Source: Bin5 sp965218625 (GTDB taxonomy: Bacteria > Chloroflexota > Anaerolineae > Caldilineales > Caldilineaceae). From it: a stretch of DNA of 64,000 nucleotides. Location of the stretch: assembly GCA_965218625.1 (NCBI GenBank), contig CBDCLG010000016.1:496001-560000 (forward strand). The letters run 5' to 3'. The notes below the pieces were generated by a model that ran no database searches, was not told the DNA's origin, and saw nothing but the letters and a program-made list of their open reading frames with translations. The position numbers and the translations under genes are program-made. Positions 1 to 8,798 of the stretch are shown piece after piece (the stretch's first letter is position 1; every line of letters starts with the position of its first letter).

Positions 1-1
1 T

Positions 2-292
2 GCCGTCCGCATCCCGCAGGGAGTTTCACTTCCCTCTTTCGCAGGCGAAGGCACGCTTAAGGGGGAGATACCGGACGCCGCCAGGCGCAAACTTCAGCGT
101 TCGCTGCGCATGGCGCTCGGCGCGACCTCCGACGAGGGCGTCTTCGTCCCGGAAAACGCAATCCACGTCGGCCGGGAAGCCATTTACATCCCCATCGACG
201 AAGCTGGCCGCTGGCGGTCGCTGCTGCTGCGCGTCCTGGAGGCCTTGTCGCTGGATACGCAGAGTCAGACGAAGAGCGCCGTCCTGCAATAG
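2..292 (+). CDS. C-terminal end of an unrecognised protein (5' truncated by window edge)
   Basis: An open frame runs from the first complete codon at position 2 to a TAG at 290-292, giving about 96 residues with no start inside the window that must be used. The visible part is a basic stretch (around DAARRKLQRSLRMALG) followed by a soluble C-terminus with FVPENAIHVGREAIYIP and an RWRSLLLRVLEAL helix. I do not recognise the family. It reads towards the minus-strand mvaS, and a mobile element (311-557) sits between the two. The opposite-strand frame over the same bases has no family features and I treat it as a shadow. Confidence 0.5.
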   Translation, partial: AVRIPQGVSLPSFAGEGTLKGEIPDAARRKLQRSLRMALGATSDEGVFVPENAIHVGREAIYIPIDEAGRWRSLLLRVLEALSLDTQSQTKSAVLQ

Positions 293-300
293 ACCACTCC

Positions 301-310
301 CGTCTCCTTC
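301..310. repeat. Left target-site duplication of element copy 1
   Basis: The 10 bp CGTCTCCTTC directly precede the left inverted repeat and match CTTCTCCTTC at 558-567 in 9 of 10 positions, as expected for an aged target duplication. Confidence 0.65.
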
Positions 311-557
311 CAAGGCAATCGCAACTAAATCTGGACGCCACAATAGCCCACGAAGGGCACCCACAAAGGGCACCCACAAGGGGTGCCCCTACCAACTGTC
401 ATTCGTTTTCGGCTGAAGAACCGATCTCCAGTCGCCGAAAACCTTAAGAATTCGCGACCGGGCACTACAGTTTGCACTGTTCTCGGCGTTCTTTCGGAGT
501 TGGGCTCGAATCAAGTAGTGTCGCAGGGTCTTGACCCAATTAGATGCAATCGCCCTG
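311..557 (+). mobile_element. MITE-like element, copy 1 (247 bp)
   Basis: This is one of three related non-coding elements in the window (others at 31876-32108 and 62543-62737), all in the same orientation. The left end CAAGGCAATCGCAAC and the reverse complement of the right end GATGCAATCGCCCTG form imperfect terminal inverted repeats of about 15 bp. Inside are a GC-rich CCCACAAGGGG(T/C)GCCCC motif, here with an extra upstream unit that makes this the longest copy, and a hairpin of GTTTTCGGC (405-413) with GCCGAAAAC (434-442). It encodes no protein. Flanking 10-bp near-identical direct repeats support insertion by transposition. It lies just beyond the stop of mvaS and between converging genes. 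The transposase that would move it is not in the window. Confidence 0.8.
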
Positions 558-567
558 CTTCTCCTTC
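558..567. repeat. Right target-site duplication of element copy 1
   Basis: CTTCTCCTTC, 9/10 identical to 301-310, ending 6 bp before the mvaS stop codon. Confidence 0.65.
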
Positions 568-573
568 CCTCTT

Positions 574-1680
574 CTATTGCAGCGCCAGTTTTCCCCGCAA
601 TCGAGCGTATTGCGCGTAGTCGATCTCTACCCGGCGCCGGATGTAGTCCCAGGTGCCGGGCGCGCGCTTGCGCGATTCAGGCAGGCGTTCCGTCAAGCGA
701 AGAGCGAACACATCGGAACCTGCCCCGCTGCCATAACTGACAACCAGCACGCGCTGGCCCGGCTCGCCTTCGTCCAGAACCGCCGTCAAGCCAACGATCG
801 CGGATCCGGCATAGGTGTTGCCGATTTCGCCCACCAGGAGCCCGCACTCCCACTGGTCCCGTGTGAATCCCAGCGCCCGCATCGCCCGCACCGGGAACTT
901 TACGTTCGGTTGATGCACAACAACGTGGTCGAACGCCTCAGCCGTCACGTCCAAGGCATCCATCATCTGCTCCGCAGCCGAAATGAGATGGCTGAAATAG
1001 CCGGGATCCCCGCTGAAACGCTCGGCATGGCTGGGGTAGCTCTGACGCGGCCGGCGCCAGAAATCGGTTGTGTCCGACACGTAGCTCAGGCTGCGCTCGA
1101 TGACCGCGACCGACTCTTCAGCCGCGCCGATCAGCATGGCCGCGCCGCCGGCGCCGGCCGTGTACTCGAGGGCGTCTCCCGGACGCCCCTGCGCGGTATC
1201 CATCCCAATTGCAAGCGCATACCGCGCCATCCCGCTGCCCACGAAGCCGATGGCGGCTTGCATCGCCTCCGTTCCCGCCTTGCACGCGAACTGCAAGTCC
1301 GCCGCCTGCGTAGCCGGCGTCGCGCCGATTGCCTCGGCGACAATCGTGCCCGTCGGCTTGACCGCGTATGGATGGCTCTCGCTGCCGACCCAAACCGCTC
1401 GGATCTGCTGCGGATCGACCTGTGAGCGCGCCAGCGCGTTGCGGGCTGCCTCGATACTCATCGTCGCCGTGTCCTCGTCCAATCCCGGTACCGCCTTCTC
1501 CCTTATCGGGCCGGTCCCCTTCTGCCCGTTTGACCGGACCTCGCCCCCGTGCGGCGACGATTCATCGATGCCCATTTCTCCGCTCCAGATCCTGCTGATT
1601 TCTGCGCCCGGAAGGCGGAATCGCGGCACGTAGGCGCCGTAACCCACAAGTCCGACCGGTTTGATCGGTTGGCTCAGCAT
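574..1680 (-). CDS. mvaS: Hydroxymethylglutaryl-CoA synthase (archaeal-type)
   Basis: The 368-residue protein belongs to the thiolase superfamily and should condense acetyl-CoA with acetoacetyl-CoA to HMG-CoA, the first committed step of the mevalonate route to isoprenoids. The nucleophile is Cys133 in LQFACKAGTEAM, and the catalytic His is His256 in DHVVVHQPNVKFP. An acidic DEDTATM segment near residue 70 and the late GNTYAGSA motif also fit. The length (about 350-370) and motifs match the short archaeal/bacterial type rather than the longer eukaryotic form. It starts 13 bp after the mvaA stop, so the two are almost certainly co-transcribed. A serine/glycine-rich insertion at residues 40-58 is a local peculiarity. 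The element copy 1 lies just downstream. Confidence 0.9.
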   Translation of the reverse strand: MLSQPIKPVGLVGYGAYVPRFRLPGAEISRIWSGEMGIDESSPHGGEVRSNGQKGTGPIREKAVPGLDEDTATMSIEAARNALARSQVDPQQIRAVWVGSESHPYAVKPTGTIVAEAIGATPATQAADLQFACKAGTEAMQAAIGFVGSGMARYALAIGMDTAQGRPGDALEYTAGAGGAAMLIGAAEESVAVIERSLSYVSDTTDFWRRPRQSYPSHAERFSGDPGYFSHLISAAEQMMDALDVTAEAFDHVVVHQPNVKFPVRAMRALGFTRDQWECGLLVGEIGNTYAGSAIVGLTAVLDEGEPGQRVLVVSYGSGAGSDVFALRLTERLPESRKRAPGTWDYIRRRVEIDYAQYARLRGKLALQ

Positions 1681-1693
1681 CAGTACCCTCCTG

Positions 1694-3058
1694 TCAGGGG
1701 CGCAGACCCTCCGCCCTCTCCGTCAGTTCTTGCGCCTTGTATTTTCGCAACAGCTCCCTGGCCCGTTCTACGCGTATCTCTTTTTCGGTAACCAGCGCCG
1801 CCGCGACCCGCTCCACATCCCCGCCTTCTGCCCCCGCCGTCACAGCCATCTGTCGCGCATGGAGCCGCATGTGCCCCTGCTGGATGCCGGTCGTCGTCAG
1901 CGCACGCAGCGCCGCCAGATTCTGGGCGAGACCCACGGCGGCGATGATCCTGCTTAACCTTTCTGCCCCTATTGCGGTTGCCGGATTGCGGCCGTCGCCG
2001 AGAGGCCGCAGGACTTTCAGGGCTAGCCGCGCGGTCGGATGACTGCGCGTCGCGCCGCCAACCACGCCAACAGCGAGGGGCAGTTCCAGCCGCCCATAGA
2101 GCGACTCGGAGCCACCACGGGATCGCACCAGCCAGTCGGTCAGAGCTCGATACCGGCCATCGCGTGCGGCCCAGGCGTGCGCCCCGGCCTCGACCGCCCT
2201 CCAGTCGTTGCCCGTCGCCAGAAGCACCGCGTCAATGCCGTTGAAAATGCCCTTGTTGTGCGTCACCGCCCGGTAGGGGTCGGCTACGGCGAAGGCGTTC
2301 GCCTCCGCGATCCTCTGAACCGCCTCATCACCGTGAACTTCCTCACCGTCGAAGGCTTCGGCAGGAATCTCGACCTCGGCCCATGCGCGCCTTCTGTCGC
2401 TCAGGTTGGAGAGGATCCGCAGGCCGGCGCGCCCCCCGCTCAGCTTCTCCAGGAGAGGAGCCGCCGCCTCTGCGGCCGTGTTCACCGCGTTGGCGCCCAT
2501 CGCGTCGCGGCAGTCGATAAACAGGTGCACGACGAGCATGGCACCCACCTGCGTCTCCGGCAGATGGCGGACTTCCAACGCCTTCGGCCCTGCTCCCAAT
2601 CGCGTCAGCGTCGGGCTCTTGTCGGCCTCGGCCAGGATCTGCGGCCGCGCCGAAAGGATGGCGCGCTCTGCTTCCTCGGCGTCCGGCACATCGAGCAGCT
2701 GAATCTGTGCAATCATGACAGGCTCAGTACTGCCCGTACGGAAGCCGCCCCCCGCCCGCGCCAGCAACGCGCCTGAGCTGACACCGGCCACAACCGAGGG
2801 CTCCTCGATCGCCATGGGAATCAGGTGCTGCTGACCGTCGATCAGGAAGTTGGCGCCGACCCCCAGGGGCAAGACGTGGCGGCCGACCACGTTCTCGACC
2901 ATCTTGTCGGCCTTTTCGACGTCCATACTGGCCGCCAGCAGCTCACTCTCCTGCCGACTGAGCGACGCCAATAGCGAAACGATTTCGACCCGTTCCGCCA
3001 GGCTTTTCCGATAGAATCCACGCAGGCGCGATGTTCGCTCGTCTGAGTTCGACTCGAT
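1694..3058 (-). CDS. mvaA: Hydroxymethylglutaryl-CoA reductase, class II; start codon unusual
   Basis: This enzyme interconverts HMG-CoA and mevalonate with NAD(P)H. Class II motifs are complete: catalytic Glu in MAIEEPSVVAG, NAD(P)-site DAMGANAVNT, Lys in VTHNKGIFNG, Asp in LATGNDWRAV and His in QQGHMRLHARQM. The homologous reading frame continues upstream of the first conventional start (TTG at 2971) through TSRLRGFYRKSLAERVEIV, which matches the normal family N-terminus, up to an in-frame TAG. No ATG, GTG or TTG lies in that stretch. An ATC at 3056-3058 preceded at 8 bp by GGGAGG would give about 454 residues and place the catalytic residues at about Glu86, Lys269 and Asp285, close to the Pseudomonas mevalonii numbering (83, 267, 283). 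I therefore extend the gene to 3058. An unrecognised sequence error is the alternative. It is followed closely by mvaS. Confidence 0.85.
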   Translation of the reverse strand: MESNSDERTSRLRGFYRKSLAERVEIVSLLASLSRQESELLAASMDVEKADKMVENVVGRHVLPLGVGANFLIDGQQHLIPMAIEEPSVVAGVSSGALLARAGGGFRTGSTEPVMIAQIQLLDVPDAEEAERAILSARPQILAEADKSPTLTRLGAGPKALEVRHLPETQVGAMLVVHLFIDCRDAMGANAVNTAAEAAAPLLEKLSGGRAGLRILSNLSDRRRAWAEVEIPAEAFDGEEVHGDEAVQRIAEANAFAVADPYRAVTHNKGIFNGIDAVLLATGNDWRAVEAGAHAWAARDGRYRALTDWLVRSRGGSESLYGRLELPLAVGVVGGATRSHPTARLALKVLRPLGDGRNPATAIGAERLSRIIAAVGLAQNLAALRALTTTGIQQGHMRLHARQMAVTAGAEGGDVERVAAALVTEKEIRVERARELLRKYKAQELTERAEGLRP

Positions 3059-3190
3059 GGCAACGGCCTCCCGGCAGCTACGCTACCCGCCAAGCACAAG
3101 GCAAAACCACGATGCACTGTTGATACCATACATCGCGGGCCCTCTCATTCTCTATCAGATGTCAGCCGGGAAGTTTTTGGCAGCTTTCGA

Positions 3191-4609
3191 TCAGTCCAAT
3201 GCCAGCAGCGTCCTGGCGATCGGCCTTTCGAAAAGTTGCGGGGCAATCGCGATACTGGAAACCAGGATTATGGTGAGGAGGGAAAAAACAATTCCCAGCG
3301 GGCCCTCTCGCGGCAGGCGTGGATTCTCCAGGCGCCCGAAGAAGACGCCAACCATACGCACAAATCCGAAGATAACCCCGCCGCTGGAGATGAGAACAAC
3401 CGCAGCAAAGCGCCAGTCCACCTCCGCGAGCGCTTGCAAAGCCGACCAGTGCGCCGAAAACCCGGCCGTCAGCGGAAAGCCGGCCAGTCCCAGGCTGCCA
3501 AGCAGGAATGCGGTTGTGCTCCAGGGGAGGCGAGTTCCCACACCTTGAAGACTATCCAGCTCCAGATCGCCCGCCGAACGGCGCATCTGCGCCAGCCCGG
3601 TTGCGGCAGTCAGAGTGCTGAGAACACGCACCGCGAAGAGCGTTACGATAAATGGCCGGCTCCGTTCATCAGGACCGGCAAGAAGCAACAGTATCAGCCC
3701 CCAGTCGTGCAGCATGGCGTAGCCCCACAGCCGGCCGGGATGACTTGCCCCCGCCGCGGCCACGCCCCCCCAGACCAGGGTGACCAGGCCGGCAGTCGAA
3801 AGCCATAAATTGAATGCTGAACTCTCCCGCAGCAGTGGATAGCCTGTCGCTGCCAGATAGACGACGTATAGAACCAGCGTCTGAAAGAAGAGAATCGCCA
3901 GCGCCGATGCAATTGGGGGCGAGGACTCCCCCAACTGGGGCTGCACGCTGTGCAGCGGAACCGGGGCCAGCAGAATGAGGATTCCCGCGCCCAGCAGCTG
4001 CGCCGCGTTTGCCGCGATGCGCGTGTCCTGCGGATTGAGCGGCAACTGCTCCATGTTCCAGGCGGCGAGAAATACAAAGGGGATAGACAGGATCGGTGGA
4101 AGGATGATCCGAAACGCGCCCAGCGAATCCCTGGCGCCGCCCACCTGGATCGAAAAAACGCCGACCGTGATCAACATGCCGAGAAAGATTGGCGCCAGGA
4201 GAACAAGCGGCATCGGCGCGTCCACAATCAAAGCCAGCCCCGCATATCCAAGACCGACAAGCAGGACGGACGGTGGGAAAAGCCTTCCCTGGCTTGCCAC
4301 TGTCGCCAGCAACATCCCCACGCCTAACAACACAAAAATTGAAACAACGACAGGCTCGTTTGATTCCCTCAACTGGAGGCGAAGACCGTACTCCCAAATA
4401 CCGGCGTCCAGGTCCAAAGCAAGTGGTACGTAGGGTACCGCCAGGGGCGGGGAATCCAATGGCATCCGCCACAGCCCAATGCCCATAACTGTCAACAGAC
4501 TCCCGAAGACAAACAGTACGGCGCGCTCCCACCGGCGCAGCAGAAAACTTCCAAGCGCCGCGACGAGGAGGAAGCTCAATAGAAAGGATGGAAATGGGAG
4601 TTGAATCAT
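3191..4609 (-). CDS. NuoN/NuoM-like proton-antiporter-type membrane protein
   Basis: The 472-residue protein is almost entirely hydrophobic, with around 13-14 predicted membrane segments, and resembles the antiporter-like subunits of complex I and related hydrogenases. A weak match to the PxHxWLPxAHxxAPxxxSALL signature is seen as PVPLHSVQPQLGESSPPIASALA. The later TAGFSAHWSALQAL segment resembles the FSAKW region of NuoN/NuoM. The usual Lys in the helix after that signature and the Glu of the fifth helix are not evident, so proton pumping is uncertain. It is third in a run with the 254-residue membrane protein and the NuoL-like protein, 132 bp upstream of mvaA. No NADH-binding, hydrogenase or quinone-site subunits are nearby. 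Confidence 0.65.
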   Translation of the reverse strand: MIQLPFPSFLLSFLLVAALGSFLLRRWERAVLFVFGSLLTVMGIGLWRMPLDSPPLAVPYVPLALDLDAGIWEYGLRLQLRESNEPVVVSIFVLLGVGMLLATVASQGRLFPPSVLLVGLGYAGLALIVDAPMPLVLLAPIFLGMLITVGVFSIQVGGARDSLGAFRIILPPILSIPFVFLAAWNMEQLPLNPQDTRIAANAAQLLGAGILILLAPVPLHSVQPQLGESSPPIASALAILFFQTLVLYVVYLAATGYPLLRESSAFNLWLSTAGLVTLVWGGVAAAGASHPGRLWGYAMLHDWGLILLLLAGPDERSRPFIVTLFAVRVLSTLTAATGLAQMRRSAGDLELDSLQGVGTRLPWSTTAFLLGSLGLAGFPLTAGFSAHWSALQALAEVDWRFAAVVLISSGGVIFGFVRMVGVFFGRLENPRLPREGPLGIVFSLLTIILVSSIAIAPQLFERPIARTLLALD

Positions 4610-4732
4610 GGAGCCCGGCTGCCCGATTTCAGGAAGAGAGTCCTATCTCGCGCGAGGCGCACGATTAGCAAGAGTCCAGGAGCCATGAGAATCTTTCGAT
4701 CTGGACTGGCAAACGCCGCCTTGGATGCGGTC

Positions 4733-5497
4733 CTAGTCATGGTATGGGGCCACCTGACCTTTGCGCGCGGCGCGATACTGGCGCCGGTTGACCCGCGAAT
4801 AGACCCAGTAAGTGAGACCATGCCAGAGGACTCGCGCGCCGGCCGTGATGCTGAGTCGCCGCTGAATGCCCAAGGGCTGGCCCGGATCTGTCGCAGCTAT
4901 CTCATCCGTCCACATGATATTGTCATCCACCAGGAGTAGGTAACTGCAAGACAGGGCGACCAATATCTCCATGATGCCCAGTGGCACGATCACGGCCGGT
5001 GAGGGAAACAGCGCCGAAACAAAAGACTGGACCGGAATCAACCACAGGAGCAGGGCGATGCCGCCAAATAGCGCCGTCTCCGCCAATCCAAGCGTGACGA
5101 GCGCCAAGACAGCAAGCCAAATCATCAGATGCTTCGTCGAATCATCCAACAGCGGTAACGGGATGCTTTCGCTCGCTCTCCAGACCAGAAGCGCGGCGAT
5201 GCCAAGCACCAGTGTTCGAAAGAGGATTGAGCTGAACTCGCCCGCCTGATCGACCTGAACGGTTCGGGTCTGCAATATGGAGAGCAAGAGAATCAGACAG
5301 GCGAAGACCAGCACGCCCAGATGCACTGCTGGCCATGGCGCAGGCAGCGTGTATAGCGACCCGAATATCGCCCCTGTCCCAAGTTGCGCAACAAGCAGGC
5401 CGGGTAGTGCAAACCGCCAATCCCACAAGACTATCGGTAGAGCAGCGGCAAGCCCGAGGAAAATGTGAAATGGCGCCGAAGCCCAGAATTCATTCAT
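4733..5497 (-). CDS. Integral membrane protein between two antiporter-like subunits
   Basis: This 254-residue protein has about seven hydrophobic segments and a basic C-terminal tail (RVNRRQYRAARKGQ). I do not recognise a specific family. Its position between a NuoL-like and a NuoN-like gene, its size and its short helices suggest a small membrane subunit of the same complex, possibly in the manner of HyfE or NuoK, but there is no decisive motif. The ATG at 5497 lacks a strong ribosome-binding site. The gene is spaced 138 bp from the upstream NuoL-like gene and 123 bp from the downstream NuoN-like gene. Confidence 0.6.
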   Translation of the reverse strand: MNEFWASAPFHIFLGLAAALPIVLWDWRFALPGLLVAQLGTGAIFGSLYTLPAPWPAVHLGVLVFACLILLLSILQTRTVQVDQAGEFSSILFRTLVLGIAALLVWRASESIPLPLLDDSTKHLMIWLAVLALVTLGLAETALFGGIALLLWLIPVQSFVSALFPSPAVIVPLGIMEILVALSCSYLLLVDDNIMWTDEIAATDPGQPLGIQRRLSITAGARVLWHGLTYWVYSRVNRRQYRAARKGQVAPYHD

Positions 5498-5635
5498 TTT
5501 CTAGTTTCATGAACTTCACCCCGCGGACGCGCCTGCGCTGTCGGCCATCAACAAGCTGCCCGCCCATGTCAGTCAGAGAACCTGAATTGACGCGGCACCT
5601 GTCCTTTCCGGTGTTCTGTGCAAACGCGTCCCTGT

Positions 5636-7465
5636 CTACACATTCAGCAGAAAGTAGCCCAGTATGCCGAAAACCAGGACCCAGCCCACGTGGCCGGCCC
5701 CTTCGACAATCTCGAGGCCGGCATCCCACACGTGGCCGGCGCTACTCGTCCCCCATCTCGTAACGCGTGATAACCAGTCCAGTGCCGTGAACTGCGCCAC
5801 ACGCCGCGACCAGGCCCTGAGCGCCGGCGTCGTGCCCGTCGCCTCCCCGATGGCATTCAGCCTCACGCTGATCTGCGAGCGGAGGACCGCGAGGCCGATC
5901 CCGAGCGCCAGCGGGCCGGCCAGGGTAAGCCAGACCTGCCAGCTCGCCACCGCACTGGGGGGGTCCCCCGCGCTTCGTGGAATCGCCTCTGCCAAATTGG
6001 TGATGCCTGTAATCATCTGCGGAAAAACGCCCGCTACGGTCAGCGGAATGGCCAGCACGACAACATAGATCAGCAGGCGCCCCACCATCCATGTGTCCGC
6101 CGCCTCGTCCGGCCCGGGGCTGTCACCCGGTTCCGTCTCCCAGATGCGCAGGAGAGAGGAAACATAGATCATCTGCGTAAGGGTATAGGCGACAAACAGG
6201 GGCCACATCGATCCGACGAATCTGTCGCAGGGCACCGCCTCGTCCGGGCAGTTGGCGCCCATAAGCAACTGGGCGACGACCGATTGTGTCAGAAAACCGG
6301 GCGTAAACGGGACGCCCACAAGCGCCAGTACGCCCACGCTGATCGGTATCTGCCAGTGCCACGTACGCCAAATCCGTTCACCGATCAGCCACAACCCCCC
6401 ACCCAGGGCGAAAGTTGTGGTCGGCCACAGGACTGCGGCCGGTCCCCTGACTTCCGACAATATGCTGGCCAGGCCGGCAACGCCAACCGACGTGATCAAT
6501 ACAAAAGTAGTGTGTTCCTGTCGCGTGGTCGTTGTAAAGGTTGCAATGGCGGAGCCCAGCAGCCCCAGTATGGCCAGCGCTATCACCTCAGGCCGTGCCA
6601 GAAGACCTTCCGCAGCAAGACCGCTGGACCAGCCCAACAACCACAGGCCGCACAGCGCCGGAGGCATCTGGTCGATCAGCCGGTCCGGCATGTACAAGCG
6701 CTCTCCCCGGTGCGGCAGCAGCCACAGGTGCAACGGGTAAACGCCTGCCCTGATAACACCGGCCAGCAGCATCAGGATTACTGTCTCCTGCGGAAGCTGT
6801 CCCCCTGCCAATGTCTCTGCAGGGCCGCTCTGACCGGCAGGCAGAAGCCCGATCAGAAGCAGAAGCGCGCCGACCATGCTTAAGCCCTGAAACTGCCGCG
6901 TGGGCGAAGGCCCGTGCACCGTCGGGACAATGGCGTTGCGCCCGATGATGAACAGGTCCATGACGACCCACATCAGGGTCAGCGTGAGGAGATTGTCGCT
7001 GCTCGTGAAGAAGAGAGCGCTGGCGATAGCAATCAGTGACAGAGAAAGCGTGAGGCCGGCGTCCTGCTGTCTTTCATCGGAAACTCGCCCCATCCTCTGG
7101 CCGCCGAATCCACTGAAGAGCAGCCCGCCTCCGCCCAGCAGCAGGATCAGGCAGGAGACGTACCAGTTCCAACCATTGCTCACCCAGAGAAGGTCCGCGC
7201 CCGTAGCAAAAAAAGGTTGCCAGGGAATACCGAAAATGGGAGCAACCGGTTGCAATCGAAGCGACAGTGTCAGCGCGGCCGCGGCGCCCCAGAAGAGCAG
7301 CGCAAGCGCGCTCAAAAGGTTGGTCGAACCGTTCGCGGCCCGCCCGCGCAACACCGGGCGCATGAGTCTGCCCATGAGCCATACGGTTATGCTCCCCAGC
7401 GTCAGCACAAGCGGAGGGCCGACAGGAGAGAATAGCAGTGGAAAGACTACCGTATCGATCGTCAT
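5636..7465 (-). CDS. NuoL-like proton-antiporter-type membrane protein
   Basis: I start the protein at ATG 7465 (MTIDTVVFPLLFSPVGPPL), giving 609 residues. The frame upstream of this ATG is hydrophilic and arginine-rich, unlike this family. About 16 membrane helices are predicted. Family-like segments are FFTSSDNLLTLTLMW near residue 140 and VYPLHLWLLPHRGERLYMPD, equivalent to PLHxWLPxAHxxAP. In the NuoL family the first segment normally continues with W-E-(L/V)-x-(G/S); here it reads WVVMDL, so the key Glu is replaced. The helix after PLHLW also lacks an obvious Lys. It heads the three-gene membrane cluster and is divergent from the PhyH gene at 7666. Confidence 0.65.
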   Translation of the reverse strand: MTIDTVVFPLLFSPVGPPLVLTLGSITVWLMGRLMRPVLRGRAANGSTNLLSALALLFWGAAAALTLSLRLQPVAPIFGIPWQPFFATGADLLWVSNGWNWYVSCLILLLGGGGLLFSGFGGQRMGRVSDERQQDAGLTLSLSLIAIASALFFTSSDNLLTLTLMWVVMDLFIIGRNAIVPTVHGPSPTRQFQGLSMVGALLLLIGLLPAGQSGPAETLAGGQLPQETVILMLLAGVIRAGVYPLHLWLLPHRGERLYMPDRLIDQMPPALCGLWLLGWSSGLAAEGLLARPEVIALAILGLLGSAIATFTTTTRQEHTTFVLITSVGVAGLASILSEVRGPAAVLWPTTTFALGGGLWLIGERIWRTWHWQIPISVGVLALVGVPFTPGFLTQSVVAQLLMGANCPDEAVPCDRFVGSMWPLFVAYTLTQMIYVSSLLRIWETEPGDSPGPDEAADTWMVGRLLIYVVVLAIPLTVAGVFPQMITGITNLAEAIPRSAGDPPSAVASWQVWLTLAGPLALGIGLAVLRSQISVRLNAIGEATGTTPALRAWSRRVAQFTALDWLSRVTRWGTSSAGHVWDAGLEIVEGAGHVGWVLVFGILGYFLLNV

Positions 7466-7665
7466 CCTTGTCAATTCTAGCACAGCAAATCCCGCGCCCG
7501 AAACAATCGCCGGAAATCGGGATGAAGCGATAGGTCCCTCCGGTCTCCCTGCCAGGCGCGACGCCACGCCAACACTGTATTCGCTCCGAATTTTCCGCCG
7601 CGATGATTGCCCAATAGTCTGAACTGGAGTAAAGTGGACGCATCTACCCAGACAGGAGGAACGGG

Positions 7666-8658
7666 ATGTCATCCAGCCACAACTTGCCAGGCGCGACCGA
7701 GGATATCGAGCAGGCCAAACAGGACATGGATCGGTTCGGCTACTGCCTGATCGCCAACGCCCTGGAACAGGCTGTAGTGGAGGCAGCGCGCGACCGCCTG
7801 ATAGAGCAGGCCGCCGCGGAACTCGAACAGGGCGCGGCGTTCGAGGACGGGGGGCCGAAACAGCAATGGGGCGCGTTTACGGACGGCCGCGGTCGCCTCC
7901 GCCAGCAGGCCTATACTGCCGCGGCCGGAGGCGTCAATCAGCGCGTCTGGATGTTGGTAAACAAAGGGCGAATCTTTCGCCAAGTCCTCTCTACCGCCAG
8001 CGCGCGCGCCGTCGTCGACCATCTCCTCGGCAACGACTATCAACTCTCCAGCTACTCCGCCAACATTGCCAAGCCCGGCGGCGTCGCCATGAACCTGCAC
8101 ACCGACCAGTGGTGGATGCCCAATCCCATCGAGCGTGGACCTTCACCTTTGCCTGCCGGCTCGATCACACGCCAGCATACCAATCTCAAGCCCGAGAAAC
8201 CGCCCGCCATGATCGCGCCCTGCGTCTGCGTCAACATCATGTGGATGCTCTGCGACTTCAGCGCTGAGAACGGCGGCACTCGTTTCGTCCCCGGCAGCCA
8301 TCTGCGCGGCCGCCCTCCGGGAGAGCAGGATGCAGAGGAGGAGACGCTTGCCGCGGAAGGGCCAGCAGGCACGGCCATGGTCTTTGATGGCAGGCTGTGG
8401 CATGGGACCGGAGCCAACAGCAGCGACGTCAATCGATACGGCCTCCTCACCACCTTCTGCGGGCCGCAGTTTCGCCCGCAGGAAAACTTTGCGATAGGTA
8501 CGCGGCCCGAAGTCATTGCCGAGGCTTCGCCCGACCTGCTTGCCCTGCTCGGCTTCAAGACCTGGAGCGGCTACGGACGTGTCGAGAGCCCGGTCGCCGA
8601 GTTCGTATCGCAAGACGAAAGGTCGCTGGGCGAACTGCAAATCGCTGGCACTGAGTAG
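7666..8658 (+). CDS. Phytanoyl-CoA dioxygenase (PhyH) family protein, paralog 1
   Basis: The 330-residue protein is a predicted Fe(II)/2-oxoglutarate-dependent oxygenase. The iron-binding triad is His145 and Asp147 in AMNLHTDQWW and His246 in GRLWHGTGAN, with Arg257 as the likely 2-oxoglutarate ligand. The PGSH element (209-212) typical of PhyH proteins is present. The ATG is preceded by AGGAGG, a strong ribosome-binding site. Substrate is unknown; the family hydroxylates acyl-CoAs in eukaryotes but bacterial members act on many small molecules. It stands alone, divergent from the membrane-protein cluster, and is followed 216 bp later by ftsH. Confidence 0.88.
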   Translation: MSSSHNLPGATEDIEQAKQDMDRFGYCLIANALEQAVVEAARDRLIEQAAAELEQGAAFEDGGPKQQWGAFTDGRGRLRQQAYTAAAGGVNQRVWMLVNKGRIFRQVLSTASARAVVDHLLGNDYQLSSYSANIAKPGGVAMNLHTDQWWMPNPIERGPSPLPAGSITRQHTNLKPEKPPAMIAPCVCVNIMWMLCDFSAENGGTRFVPGSHLRGRPPGEQDAEEETLAAEGPAGTAMVFDGRLWHGTGANSSDVNRYGLLTTFCGPQFRPQENFAIGTRPEVIAEASPDLLALLGFKTWSGYGRVESPVAEFVSQDERSLGELQIAGTE

Positions 8659-8798
8659 GAATTACGATTTGGGGGGCGCCTGCGCTCCCGCGAGAGTTGG
8701 AATCTGCGATACAGAAAACGCACCGGGGAGACATTAGCCTTATATCAGGGCGACCCTTGGCGAGCAGCCGGACTACCGCAGCAGGTCGGTTTCGAGAG

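Noticed and set aside
26..395. Long minus-strand open frames over the left end and element copy 1
   Set aside because: They cover the mobile element and the shadow of the plus-strand partial gene, with arginine-rich, featureless translations. Similar frames recur over element copy 3.
3191..7465. Assignment as a DabAB or Mrp system
   Set aside because: No DabA-like zinc protein and no small Mrp subunits are present; only general similarity to antiporter subunits can be supported.
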